Assembly: GCA_902573735.1 (NCBI GenBank)
Contig: CACGLH010000013.1
Location: 1 to 35,835 of the forward strand
Length of the DNA: 35,835 bases
From: an uncultured Alphaproteobacteria bacterium
GTDB lineage: Bacteria; Pseudomonadota; Alphaproteobacteria; Rhodobacterales; Rhodobacteraceae
Direction: 5' to 3'
Shown here: positions 18,467 to 27,900 of the stretch, piece after piece
How the letters are laid out: every line of letters begins with the position of its first letter
How positions within the stretch are numbered: the stretch's first letter is position 1
Program-made: the position numbers and the translations under genes
The notes under the pieces: generated by a model
What the model was told of the DNA's origin: nothing
What the model saw: only the letters and a program-made list of their open reading frames with translations
Database searches by the model: none

Positions 18467-19945
18467 CTAAAAGCTATATTCAGAAGAAAGCATTATAACA
18501 TCCTGTTTTTTATAAGGGTATAAAGTGTCAGTAATTTCGAAAGCATCATATTGAACATATCTTGCAAAAAGAGTTAATCCATCTCTAGGTTTATAACTTG
18601 TTACTAAACTAGCAATGGTACTTTTTTCACCTTCAAATCTATTTAAGTTTGCATTTATGTTTATTGTATCATTAATTCCTGACCAACTAGCTTGTAAGGC
18701 ATGCCCTATACTTGATTTAGATACAATTAAGTCATTTGTATGATTTAAAATTGATCTTAAACTTGTCTCATAACCTAAAATTAAATTGTTTACTCCACTA
18801 TAATCAAAGCCAAAACCAAGAACATTCTGATTTTTTTTTGAACCAGGTAAATCTACAGGGTTTATTTTTAAAAATGAAGTTCCTGTTATATTTGCAGCCT
18901 CATACTTTAATAAAAAATCACCACGTGCTAGGTTACCATTTAAACCTACCATTTGAACTCTATCAAAACCAAAATCTAGTTGACTAGACAAAGATGTGGA
19001 CCCAATATTCTTTAAACTTCTCTGATTTAGATTTTCATCAGAAAAAACTAAGGATATATCTCCCCCATTGAATGAATAATTTATACTAGCAAAAAATTCT
19101 AATTCATTACTTGGATTTAAGTAATTCACTGTATATGGATTCCCACCTGTATTTACAAGATTTTGAACAAATGGAATTGTGGGATCAAAGCTATCCCCTT
19201 TTTCACTTAGTAAGTTACCACCAGCTTCATTGACTAATGCTAATTCTATTTTTATATCGGAGATAGGAAAATTTAAGAGTATAGCTGGTACATGCTGCCT
19301 AAACTCTGAAAGTTCCCCCTGACCAGGAACAGACAAATCTCTTGGATTGATCGTATCAGTAATAGAAAGATTATCTAATTGACCTCTAGCAATAATCTGA
19401 TTTCCAAGTCTTAACCAAATTAGATCAGACGGATAGTAATCTAAATAAAAATCTTTTATTTTAAATGTTGAATTATTTTCATCAGTTTGAAATTTATTAT
19501 TTTTCCATTTACCCCAGCTATAAAGAAGATTTCCGCCTATCTTATAATTTAATTGCGGAGAAAGTTCACCTTTATAATTGAAATTAAAAATAGTTTCTAT
19601 TCTTTCAAGTGCAGACTTGTTTCTGCTAAAATTAATTGAAGGGCTTTGTAAACCATATGTAAATTTTTGAATTATGTTACCTGAGAAACTATCTAAGGAG
19701 TTCAAGTTCTCCGTTTTTTCATTTTTTTCTAATCCTGAAATTTCGGATGAAAATTCTAATGCTAAGTTATCAGTATTAGCCAATTCTAACTCAAGTTGAT
19801 CAAATGAAGTGTCTTCTAGTAAATCAAAATCCTCAGAATCCAAATCAAAATTGTCTTCTTGAGAAACTGAAATAGACGAATATAAAACAAAAATTAAAAT
19901 ATAAAAGAATGTATAAGTTTTCTTTAATTTATAATTAAAGACCAC
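18467..19945 (-). CDS. outer-membrane beta-barrel protein, third gene of the MMPL operon
   Basis: A protein of about 492 residues with a signal peptide (hydrophobic FFYILIFVLYSSISVS), then a highly acidic stretch rich in Asp, Glu and Leu (SEDFDLLEDTSFDQLELE). About 370 residues of alternating strands follow, ending in an aromatic residue (SSEYSF), as outer-membrane barrels do. It resembles DUF1302-type barrels. I prefer the GTG at 19945 (GAGG about nine bases upstream, 11-base overlap with the LolA-like gene). The ATG at 19984 is an alternative, but it gives an unusually long pre-signal segment and a 50-base overlap. It likely completes an export route with the two upstream genes. Confidence 0.7.
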   Translation of the reverse strand: MVFNYKLKKTYTFFYILIFVLYSSISVSQEDNFDLDSEDFDLLEDTSFDQLELELANTDNLALEFSSEISGLEKNEKTENLNSLDSFSGNIIQKFTYGLQSPSINFSRNKSALERIETIFNFNYKGELSPQLNYKIGGNLLYSWGKWKNNKFQTDENNSTFKIKDFYLDYYPSDLIWLRLGNQIIARGQLDNLSITDTINPRDLSVPGQGELSEFRQHVPAILLNFPISDIKIELALVNEAGGNLLSEKGDSFDPTIPFVQNLVNTGGNPYTVNYLNPSNELEFFASINYSFNGGDISLVFSDENLNQRSLKNIGSTSLSSQLDFGFDRVQMVGLNGNLARGDFLLKYEAANITGTSFLKINPVDLPGSKKNQNVLGFGFDYSGVNNLILGYETSLRSILNHTNDLIVSKSSIGHALQASWSGINDTININANLNRFEGEKSTIASLVTSYKPRDGLTLFARYVQYDAFEITDTLYPYKKQDVIMLSSEYSF

Positions 19946-20744
19946 GCTGCATAACCTCAGTTTCAAAAATAGAGTCCTCAACATTTGTGTTATATTTTAC
20001 ATTCTTAAGTTGAAAAATGCTTTTATGTACTAATTTTTTATTTTTTGTTGTAATCATTTGCAAGGTTTTAGCTGTCCAAACTCCGTCAATTTTTTGAATA
20101 TCTTTAGCTGCAAATAATTTTACTTTTTTTCCCTTTTTAACAAGTATTCTATTTTTTACTACAAAATAAATATCTTTTCTTACCCATTGAATAGATTTTA
20201 AATAACCTGTTTTTGAAATCACTTTTTTATTCTTTGGAGTTGACTCGATAACCCAACAATCTTTTCCATCTACAACATCAGTTTCTTTAACTAATTTATA
20301 ATTAAAATCTTCAAGCTCAAATCCATCTATATCTGAATAAGTGAAGTCACTACCCATAAATGATCCAGACCTATCAGTAGATGCAATTCTATTTACTTTC
20401 TGTAATGCTGGAAGATATAACCATGAATCGTCTTCCTTTGAAGTTGATTCCCAGTTATATGACATATATGATGTACCTTTAACATCACCTGGACTTTTAA
20501 AAAAAGAAATTGATTTATCTACATCCTTATATTCTTTACTAAATATTTCGATTTCTCTCACTCTTTTTCGATCTTTTTTATCAATTAAAATCATTCGCCA
20601 ATCAGAAATAGCCGAATCTCCAGTATATCGAGCATCAACTTTGGTCATTATTTCCAAAGCAGACGATCCATACGATATGCCTGTTAAAGAAAATATTAAC
20701 AAAAAAATAAAAACAGATAATTTAGCAAAGTTGGTCATAATCAT
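19935..20744 (-). CDS. LolA-like outer-membrane lipoprotein-sorting protein
   Basis: A 269-residue secreted protein. Residues 1-26 form a signal peptide (SVFIFLLIFSLTGISYG). The mature part has the LolA/LolB-like half-barrel pattern of this family (outer-membrane lipoprotein-sorting domain), with repeated motifs such as WLYLPALQKVNRI, GSFMGSDFTYSD and the C-terminal FQLKNVKYN. The family is typically encoded beside MMPL/RND permeases, as here (16 bases downstream of one). It would carry a hydrophobic cargo across the periplasm. The second methionine (residue 3) is an alternative start. Confidence 0.8.
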   Translation of the reverse strand: MIMTNFAKLSVFIFLLIFSLTGISYGSSALEIMTKVDARYTGDSAISDWRMILIDKKDRKRVREIEIFSKEYKDVDKSISFFKSPGDVKGTSYMSYNWESTSKEDDSWLYLPALQKVNRIASTDRSGSFMGSDFTYSDIDGFELEDFNYKLVKETDVVDGKDCWVIESTPKNKKVISKTGYLKSIQWVRKDIYFVVKNRILVKKGKKVKLFAAKDIQKIDGVWTAKTLQMITTKNKKLVHKSIFQLKNVKYNTNVEDSIFETEVMQRGL

Positions 20745-20760
20745 TTTATTATCCTATTAG

Positions 20761-23106
20761 TTAAGTAGTTTGTAATTCTTCCTTTTTGCCATCTAGAATA
20801 TATAATATCGATGGTATAAAAAACAAAACTCCAAATAAGGCCAAAAGAAAAATTATTGCAGAAAATCTTCCGATATCAATTGTTGGTACTAAACTTGCCA
20901 TTAAGAAAACACTAAAACCTATTACCAGAATGATGGATGTAGTTATAATAGCTCTACCAGACTCATTCATTGCTCTTTTCATTGCCTGGTGTACATTACT
21001 TCCCTCCATTCTAGCAAGCCTATACCTGCTTACCATATGGATACTATCGTCAACTGCTATACCCATTGTCATGGCCCCTACTATTAAAGAACCAAGATTC
21101 AAATCTCTTCCCATTAACGTGGCAATGCCTCCTGCTAATAAAATTGGTATAACACTAGGAATTATAGCTATTGCTCCAAATTTAATTGATCTAAACAATA
21201 TAAAAAAAGTAATACTTATTAATAATAAAGAAACAGAAAATGAGCTTGTTATACCTTTATCTGTATATTCATTCTGAGCTTGAAACATTACCATTGGTCC
21301 AGTAGCCAAAGCGTTAAGAGAGGGAAATTTTTCTTTGATTTCTGTGTTTAAATTTTTAACAAAGATATTAAATGCGCTAGCATCCATATTTGTTATAGGA
21401 AATGTCATTCTTAGATTTTTTTCATCAAAGTCCTTTAAATCAGATAAATCCTCTTCTGGGCCCGAGTTTTCATACAATAATAAAAGTTGAGCTGTCATTT
21501 CTTTAGTATCAGGTAAAATAAAGTAACTCGGATCGTCACCACTAAACGCCTGCCGAGTTTGTTTCAAAAAATCAGGAACAGTCAAACCCTTACCAACATC
21601 AGGTTTGTCTTCTAAAAATTTTTCTAATTTTCCAACATCATTTAAAAATTCAGGTTCTTTAATTAAACCATCATCTGTAAATTTTTCTTTTGAAGTTACT
21701 AAATATTCTACGTTTGCTGCTCCTTTATATGTATTATCAAAGTAAATTAAATCCTTTGTAACTTTTAAATCAGCTCTAAAATACTTGAAAATATTAGTAT
21801 CAACATTGATTTGAGAAACGCCGTAAATACTGAGTATGAGTAAAATACCTCCTAATGAAGAAATTATTTTCCGATACTTAAAATTAAATTCTGGTAAGAA
21901 GTTTGTAAATTTTGTTAGCCAGCCATCTTTGAAAGTGTTTTCTGTCCATTTAGGCATTTTTGAAAAAAAACTTAAAGCAGCTGGGAGCGCTGTCATAGAA
22001 AACAGGAAAACTATTAATGGAATAAATGCTGCAATTATTGCAAACTCTTTTACTGGTACCAATTTTGTAACATATAATGCTGAAAATCCTATTGAGGTCG
22101 TCAAGCATGTAAAGAATATAGGTTTTAAAAGATTTCTGATCAATTTAACACAAGAATCTTTGGCATTTAAGCCTGCTGTTCTTAGACCATAAAATTCAGA
22201 TAGAACGTGAACTGCCGTTGCCATCCCTATTAACATAGTTATCGGTGTCAAAGATTGATTTACAACAGTTATAGGTAGTCCTAAAAAAGCCTGTAAACCA
22301 GAAAATGTAATTGCACTAGTTGCTATCACTACCCAAGGAACAATCATTCCAGCCAAGGATCTAAAAATTATACCAAGAATAATAAACATAATCACAGCCT
22401 GAGTTGGGATCATCCATCCAAATTCAGTATTACTTATTGTTTCAAATCTTTCCCCTACATATGGAACCCCACCAAGTTTTAAATCATAACCTTTTTGTAT
22501 GTAGCCTTTATCTTTTATGAAATTTCTGAGGTCATTTACTACTTTAATTTTGTGCGAATTGTCATTGGCTCGGTACTCTGTACGAGCAAGTATTCTAGTA
22601 TGCTTTAGATCAGACGTTATTATTGAATCTAACGCTAATTCTTCACCTTTTATTATTTCTCTAGCATTTTCAATTATAACAGGATTATCACCTAATTCTT
22701 CAAAATCTTCTATTAAATCATCTGTAGCAACCATTCCATTTTTATCATATGTTCTTTGATATTTTGATAAACTCCTTACCTGTTCTACAATTTCGTGATC
22801 CTCCAACATTGTTGAAATTTCATTAATCATCATTAGAGTCTCATACTCAAAAATATCTTTGTCATTATCCCTAGCCGTTACGCCAACAATCAAATATTCA
22901 GAACTTCCAAAAAGATCTTGTAATTTTTCAAAGGCAACCAGATTAGGATCACCTGGTAAAAACCACATTTCATTTGAATTATTATGCCTTAATGGATAGG
23001 ACATAATCATAGCTATTGCTGTTAAAATTAATAAAAATGTAGCTAATAAAACTTTAATTCTATGTTTAATAACAGCATTAGCATATTTTGAAGTAAAATT
23101 TTCCAT
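20761..23106 (-). CDS. MMPL/RND-superfamily exporter
   Basis: A 781-residue inner-membrane transporter with the two-repeat RND plan: one helix near 17-36, a large periplasmic domain, a five-helix block (about 220-385), one helix near 415, a second periplasmic domain and a final helix block (about 610-770). The proton-relay segment GIAVDDSIHM lies in the second block, matching the MMPL/sterol-sensing-like class rather than drug-type AcrB. At under 800 residues it belongs to the small MMPL group, which often moves lipids. It leads an operon with a LolA-like protein and an outer-membrane barrel, suggesting lipid delivery to the outer membrane. Confidence 0.88.
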   Translation of the reverse strand: MENFTSKYANAVIKHRIKVLLATFLLILTAIAMIMSYPLRHNNSNEMWFLPGDPNLVAFEKLQDLFGSSEYLIVGVTARDNDKDIFEYETLMMINEISTMLEDHEIVEQVRSLSKYQRTYDKNGMVATDDLIEDFEELGDNPVIIENAREIIKGEELALDSIITSDLKHTRILARTEYRANDNSHKIKVVNDLRNFIKDKGYIQKGYDLKLGGVPYVGERFETISNTEFGWMIPTQAVIMFIILGIIFRSLAGMIVPWVVIATSAITFSGLQAFLGLPITVVNQSLTPITMLIGMATAVHVLSEFYGLRTAGLNAKDSCVKLIRNLLKPIFFTCLTTSIGFSALYVTKLVPVKEFAIIAAFIPLIVFLFSMTALPAALSFFSKMPKWTENTFKDGWLTKFTNFLPEFNFKYRKIISSLGGILLILSIYGVSQINVDTNIFKYFRADLKVTKDLIYFDNTYKGAANVEYLVTSKEKFTDDGLIKEPEFLNDVGKLEKFLEDKPDVGKGLTVPDFLKQTRQAFSGDDPSYFILPDTKEMTAQLLLLYENSGPEEDLSDLKDFDEKNLRMTFPITNMDASAFNIFVKNLNTEIKEKFPSLNALATGPMVMFQAQNEYTDKGITSSFSVSLLLISITFFILFRSIKFGAIAIIPSVIPILLAGGIATLMGRDLNLGSLIVGAMTMGIAVDDSIHMVSRYRLARMEGSNVHQAMKRAMNESGRAIITTSIILVIGFSVFLMASLVPTIDIGRFSAIIFLLALFGVLFFIPSILYILDGKKEELQTT

Positions 23107-23213
23107 TGATAATCCTTAATGATGAAGAAAAAATTTATTCTCTTATCTATAAATTGGAAACTATTTCAACAAAAATATTTTGTTACGTTGCGTAAAAAAC
23201 AATTAAAAATTTT

Positions 23214-23537
23214 CTAATTTACTTTATTAGATAAATGCTTAGGGTTTATTGAAAATTCACTTATTATACCTTCAAATCTTTCTATTTTAACGTTAGATTC
23301 TCTTAAGTTTTGAAGTAAATCATCCCCTATTTCTTTCATTCTTTTGTCTGCGGAACCCTTATCAGGCCAAACAAAAATTTGAACAATTTGATTTTCTGAA
23401 GTATCAAAAAAAATTCTCTGAATTAACCCTCTTTCAAAATCAATCGCATTAACAGACGAATTTAACTGAGAAATAAAACTTTTCTTTGCAAATTCACTAA
23501 TAAATGTAAATTTTACTGTTCTACAATAATAAGACAT
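23214..23537 (-). CDS. small protein of unknown function
   Basis: A 107-residue protein without a recognised family. The alternation of a strand (RTVKFTFIS), a helix (EFAKKSFISQLNSSVNAI), a strand region (ERGLIQRIFFDTSENQIVQIFVWPD) and a second helix (SADKRMKEIGDDLLQNLR) suggests a ferredoxin-like or ABM-type alpha-beta fold, but no catalytic residue is apparent. There is no signal peptide and no clear ribosome site. It lies between the MMPL gene (107 bases downstream) and the DUF2064 gene (24 bases upstream), all on the same strand, so it may share a transcript with the DUF2064 gene. Confidence 0.55.
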   Translation of the reverse strand: MSYYCRTVKFTFISEFAKKSFISQLNSSVNAIDFERGLIQRIFFDTSENQIVQIFVWPDKGSADKRMKEIGDDLLQNLRESNVKIERFEGIISEFSINPKHLSNKVN

Positions 23538-23561
23538 TTGGCGAGAATAATTCTATTTAAC

Positions 23562-24203
23562 CTATTCATCAATACTATTTACCCAATTAATTAGTCTTAA
23601 TTGGTGTTTAGACGGAAAAGTGGGCATTTCTTTAAGCATTTTTTTTAAATCATAAAATTCATCAACATCTGTAAATTTTTTTAATTTATAAGTTTTATAA
23701 CCTAAAGAGCGAACAAATGTTCGCATAGTTTCGGTACTACTCCATTCAGTATTTTCCCAAACTTCTTTTGCTATTTTTGATTTACTTCCAATTAAATAAA
23801 ACCCCCCATCAGAGGATGGGCCTATGATATAGTCATTTTTCGTTAGAAATCTAAAGGCATTTTTTATAAGTTTTTTTTCTAATTGAGGAATGTCTATTCC
23901 TATTAGAATAACTGACTCATAAATTTTTAATAACTTTTTAAAAATAAAGTATTGTTTTTCTGCAAGATTTTTTCCTTTAGCAAAAAAAGTATCAAAACCA
24001 TTCCAATAATTATTAGATACAGCATCCTTCTCAGCAGTAGCAATTTTCATATCATAATCGTGTTTTGATTTTAAATCCCCAATGCAATTCCTACAAAATT
24101 GGTAAAAAATTAGAGTATTTTTTTTACCAATTTTTGATTTTAGCCTAGTTTTTACATCAGAAAAAATTGGCGTTTTAGCTAGAATAACTAAACATTGTCT
24201 CAT
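23562..24203 (-). CDS. TIGR04282/DUF2064 glycosyltransferase-like protein
   Basis: A 213-residue protein of the DUF2064 (TIGR04282) family, a GT-A/CofC-like nucleotidyltransferase fold. It starts with VILAKTPIFSDVKTRLKSKIG, the family's P-K-TRL nucleotide-binding segment. GIDIPQL (102-108) and GPSSDGGFYLIG (128-139) are the two signature blocks; the latter holds the metal-binding aspartate region. Members are usually found beside a TIGR04283 family-2 glycosyltransferase, as here: its ATG lies two bases after the stop of that gene. The sugar or nucleotide handled is not known. Confidence 0.8.
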   Translation of the reverse strand: MRQCLVILAKTPIFSDVKTRLKSKIGKKNTLIFYQFCRNCIGDLKSKHDYDMKIATAEKDAVSNNYWNGFDTFFAKGKNLAEKQYFIFKKLLKIYESVILIGIDIPQLEKKLIKNAFRFLTKNDYIIGPSSDGGFYLIGSKSKIAKEVWENTEWSSTETMRTFVRSLGYKTYKLKKFTDVDEFYDLKKMLKEMPTFPSKHQLRLINWVNSIDE

Positions 24204-24205
24204 TT

Positions 24206-24823
24206 TTATAATTTCTTTTTAAAATAAAAATTAATAAGTATTAAAATCAACCGCCACTGGTGTAAAAGGGTTGTAATAAGCCAACCATTATTCAAATATT
24301 TTCTTGAACTAGTAATTAAGTAATTGGGAATATTTATAATAGGTATTCCTAATCTTTTAGTTTTTAAAACAAAATATAAATCTTCACCATATTTAACATT
24401 TTCTGGAAAACCACCTATTCTTAGAAATAGTTCTTTAGATAAACAAAAACCCTGGTCACCATAGGGTAATGAAAATATTCTACTTCTTAAATTTGCTCCT
24501 AATGAATTTAATCTTAAAATTCTACCATCATCAAATTTTAAAGAAAAATAATACAATGCTTCTCTATCATTTTTCTTCAAAGTCTTTATCAAATTAATTA
24601 CAGTTCTACGATCTATCTTACTATCAATATGAAGAAAAAGAAGATATTTAGCCTTAGCAAGGTAAGCACCTTTATTTAAACTTTTTGCCCTTGTTTTATT
24701 TGAAACAATAATTGGATTATGACCTATAGAACTTAAAAAAGCTATTAAAGTGGGAAAATCATCACTTTCAGATTTTGGAATTATAATTTGAAGAAAATCA
24801 GTAATTATTTTGTAAATATTGTA
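24206..24823 (-). pseudogene. family-2 glycosyltransferase (TIGR04283-like), probably degraded at the N-terminus
   Basis: The frame between stop codons encodes about 205 residues clearly related to TIGR04283 glycosyltransferases: IIIPKSE near the start, KAKYLLFLHIDSK, LRSRIFSLPYGDQG, then GGFPENVKYGEDL. The frame has no ATG or GTG at all before the conserved core; the only TTG (24592) begins after the donor-binding FLHIDS block and would make a 128-residue fragment. In addition the expected VVDGGSTDGT-like segment is missing: IIIPKS and NPIIVSNKTRAK lie too close together. It is therefore either a decaying gene or one using a non-standard start such as ATT or ATA near 24805. Its 3' end is coupled to the DUF2064 gene. 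Confidence 0.6.
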
Positions 24824-24876
24824 TTAAAATTATTAGTAGAAAGAAAATACTTAATTATATAATAATCTTAAATAAA

Positions 24877-26241
24877 TCATTTAAAAAATTCAATTCCATT
24901 CTGGTATTTTTTAAATATCTCTGCAGATTTTTTCATTCCAAATTTTGACATTTTATTAGCAATTGATGGACACTCACCAATATTATTTTCTGCAATTAAA
25001 ATTTTTTCCAAATCTGACTTTCTTAACTTTTCTTTAATAAATTTATTATTGAATAACAAATTTCTATATTTTTTTTGATCACTATTTGCCTCTTTTACAA
25101 GGTCATTTACTAGATCATGAGCTGGTACTTTTCCCAAATTTTTTGCTAACTCCATTTGTAACTTTTCTGATGCAGTAAAAATTTCAGAATTTTTTACATT
25201 TTCAAACATTTTCTTTTTATTTGGCTTAACCACATCTAATAAGGAATTAAATTTATAAAGGACGGAAAGAGCTAAAGGACAAATAGATTTAATATTTTCC
25301 CTAATCTCGTCGTTGCTAGACTTATCTCCTTCATTACTAGGGAGGTCAAAGGACATTATACTTCCTAAATATTGTCTTAATTTGTTACATTTTGGTTTTA
25401 AATCTATTATTTTTTTTGGATTAATTTTTTGGGGCATAGTGGAACTACCAACATCTGTCTCTGGTAAAACTTCAATAATTTCATCAATACCTTCCGTATT
25501 TAAAAAATAAAAATCATCTATAATTTTCTTAACTAACTGTCCAATCATTGTTAACTTCATAAGGTATTCCATAAAGGGTTCAGTAGATGTTCTATCTTGA
25601 ACACTAGCTATATCTAACCCTAATTTTTTTGCTAACCTATTAGATAACTCATAACCATCTTTCTCAAAACTATGAAACCCACCTACAGCACCACCAAATC
25701 TTAATTTAAATAATCGTTTTTCAGTTTCTATAATTTGATCGGCTAATTCTGAAAAATTTTCAATCCAAATGGCTACTTTAAACCCGTAAGTTATTGGTAA
25801 TGCATGACGCGAAAGTGTACGTCCTATCATAATAGTTTTAGAGTTTGTCTTTGAGATGAAAGATAGTTTTTTTAAAATTTCAGATATCACTATCATCATC
25901 TCAGAATGATATTTTTTTAATACCATCAGTAATCCCGTATCAACTATATTTTGAGTTGTTGCTCCCCAGTGGACAAACTTCCCCGCCTCTCCACAAATAT
26001 TAGATAATGATTTTGTAAGAGAAAAAACGCCTGTACCTGTATCTTTAATTATTTGTTTTAATTCATTTTGATTTATCAAGGAAATTTTTGATTTTTTTGA
26101 GATTACAGCTGCTGCCCAACTAGGTATTATATCAATTTCACTTTGAACTAAAGCTAGTGCAGACTCTACATCAAGCCAACTTTGCCAACGTGTAATGTCA
26201 CTAAAATATTCTTTCCTTATATCATCTTCACTTTTTTTCAT
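24877..26241 (-). CDS. fumarase/aspartase-superfamily lyase (PurB/PcaB-like) with altered catalytic histidine
   Basis: A 454-residue superfamily lyase, which in active members eliminates fumarate or cycloisomerises a muconate. Region 1 is HWGATTQNIVDTG (91-103) and region 3 is the mobile-loop signature GSSTMPQKINP (265-275) with the catalytic serine. The overall pattern resembles the 3-carboxymuconate-cycloisomerase/adenylosuccinate-lyase-like proteins of unknown substrate. In region 2 the expected GRTHGQHALP reads GRTLSRHALP: the catalytic His is Leu143 (CTT at 25813-25815, one base from CAT). It is the last gene of the ABC-transporter operon, 34 bases after the ATPase gene. Purine synthesis is unlikely to be its job. 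Confidence 0.82.
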   Translation of the reverse strand: MKKSEDDIRKEYFSDITRWQSWLDVESALALVQSEIDIIPSWAAAVISKKSKISLINQNELKQIIKDTGTGVFSLTKSLSNICGEAGKFVHWGATTQNIVDTGLLMVLKKYHSEMMIVISEILKKLSFISKTNSKTIMIGRTLSRHALPITYGFKVAIWIENFSELADQIIETEKRLFKLRFGGAVGGFHSFEKDGYELSNRLAKKLGLDIASVQDRTSTEPFMEYLMKLTMIGQLVKKIIDDFYFLNTEGIDEIIEVLPETDVGSSTMPQKINPKKIIDLKPKCNKLRQYLGSIMSFDLPSNEGDKSSNDEIRENIKSICPLALSVLYKFNSLLDVVKPNKKKMFENVKNSEIFTASEKLQMELAKNLGKVPAHDLVNDLVKEANSDQKKYRNLLFNNKFIKEKLRKSDLEKILIAENNIGECPSIANKMSKFGMKKSAEIFKKYQNGIEFFK

Positions 26242-26275
26242 TTTTTATATCATCATGCTTATTTAAAATTTTTAA

Positions 26276-27898
26276 TTAATTTATAAAATTTCTTTTTGGT
26301 GGGAATATGCGAAAAACTGAAGACAAAAGTTCTTTAGTATAAGATGATTGAGGATTTTCCAACACTTCTTTTGTAAATCCACTTTCCACAATTTTACCAT
26401 CCTTAATTACTAAGATTCTTTTTGAAAGATATTTTACTACAGAGATATCATGACTTATTATAATTATTGTAATTGAAAGTTTTTTCTTTAGGTTTTCTAA
26501 TAAGTCAAGAATTTGATCCTGTATCGTTACATCTAAAGCTGATGTAGGTTCATCACAAATCAATAACTGTGGTTCTAATATTAAAGCTCTTGCTATAGAA
26601 ACCCTTTGCCTTTGTCCTCCAGAAAGCTGGTTAGGAAACCTGTAAAAAAATGTATCAGGTAATTCTACTAATTTAAGCATTTTTATCGCATTTTGATATA
26701 TTTCTTTTGATGAGAATCTTTTTTGAATTATTAAAGGCCTAGAAATCACATATCCAATGGTATGATTAGGATTTAAAGTTGAGTATGGATCTTGAAAAAT
26801 TGGTTGTATCAACCTTGCCCTTTCAAATAAATCTATTTTATTTATGGGACTATTATTAATTAAAATCTCTCCACTATCTGGATATTCTAAACCATTTATA
26901 ATTTTAGCTATAGTTGTTTTTCCCGATCCAGACTCTCCTACAATAGCCACACTATCACCCTTAAATACTGAAAAAGAAACATCTTCAACTGCTGATAATT
27001 TTTTTCTTTTACTAAAAGGTCTATTAGGTAATTGATACTCTTTCTTTATATTTTTTACTTCTATAAACGGAACTTTTTTATCTGTATATAAGGAGGGATT
27101 TCCTTTTTCTAGCTTCCACAAACATTTTAACAATCCTAATGTATAATCTTTTTTAGGACTTTTTAATATTTTTTTTGTGAGGCCTTCTTCTATTATTTTA
27201 CCATCTTTCATAACTATTATTTCATCTGAGACTTTAGAAATAACCCCCAAATCATGAGAGATAAAAATAAGTGACATTTTAAAATTTAAACAAAGTTCAT
27301 TTATTAATTCTAAAATTTCTTTTTGGACTGTCACGTCAAGTGCAGTAGTTGGTTCATCGGCTATAAGTATCTCAGGTTCATTTATAAGAGCTAAAGCTAT
27401 TAATACTCTTTGCCTTTGTCCTCCAGAAAGCTGGTGAGGGTATTGCCTCATACGTTCTTCTATTCTGTTTAATTTAACAGCATCTAACATTGATCTTGCT
27501 CTTTCCTCTGAAAGCTTTTTTGAAATACCTTTATTATGAATAAGAAAAGCTTGTCTTAATTGTTTACCAATTGTGTAAACTGGGTTTAAAGCAGTCATCG
27601 GTTCTTGAAAAATCATTGATATTTTTTTTCCACTAAATTCTCTATGAAATTCTTTTTTTTCCATATTATTTAAATTTTTATTATTGAAAAAAATAGAACC
27701 TCCTGTTACCTCAATCTGACTTGGAAGAAGTCTTGTTAAAGCTAACATTGAAAGAGTTTTTCCACTACCAGACTCTCCTACTATTCCTAATTTTCTTCCT
27801 GGATGAAGTGTAAGGTTAAAGTCACTTACAATTTTTTTATAACCTATAAGATTTTTTACTGAAATTTCTAAATTATTGATGCTAAGTGAGTAACTCAA
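26276..27898 (-). CDS. dipeptide/oligopeptide ABC transporter ATPase, fused DppD-DppF type
   Basis: A 540-residue protein holding both nucleotide-binding domains of a peptide-type importer. Walker A GESGSGKT occurs twice (41-48 and 321-328), LSGGQRQRV twice, and the Walker B segments are LIADEPTTALD and LICDEPTSALD. Each half ends in the oligopeptide-transporter C-terminal extension (ENPQSSYTKELL in the second). This single-chain arrangement is like GsiA and YejF. It lies two bases after the downstream-permease gene and 34 bases before the lyase gene. It powers the two permeases encoded next to it. Confidence 0.93.
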   Translation of the reverse strand: MSYSLSINNLEISVKNLIGYKKIVSDFNLTLHPGRKLGIVGESGSGKTLSMLALTRLLPSQIEVTGGSIFFNNKNLNNMEKKEFHREFSGKKISMIFQEPMTALNPVYTIGKQLRQAFLIHNKGISKKLSEERARSMLDAVKLNRIEERMRQYPHQLSGGQRQRVLIALALINEPEILIADEPTTALDVTVQKEILELINELCLNFKMSLIFISHDLGVISKVSDEIIVMKDGKIIEEGLTKKILKSPKKDYTLGLLKCLWKLEKGNPSLYTDKKVPFIEVKNIKKEYQLPNRPFSKRKKLSAVEDVSFSVFKGDSVAIVGESGSGKTTIAKIINGLEYPDSGEILINNSPINKIDLFERARLIQPIFQDPYSTLNPNHTIGYVISRPLIIQKRFSSKEIYQNAIKMLKLVELPDTFFYRFPNQLSGGQRQRVSIARALILEPQLLICDEPTSALDVTIQDQILDLLENLKKKLSITIIIISHDISVVKYLSKRILVIKDGKIVESGFTKEVLENPQSSYTKELLSSVFRIFPPKRNFIN

Positions 27899-27900
27899 TT

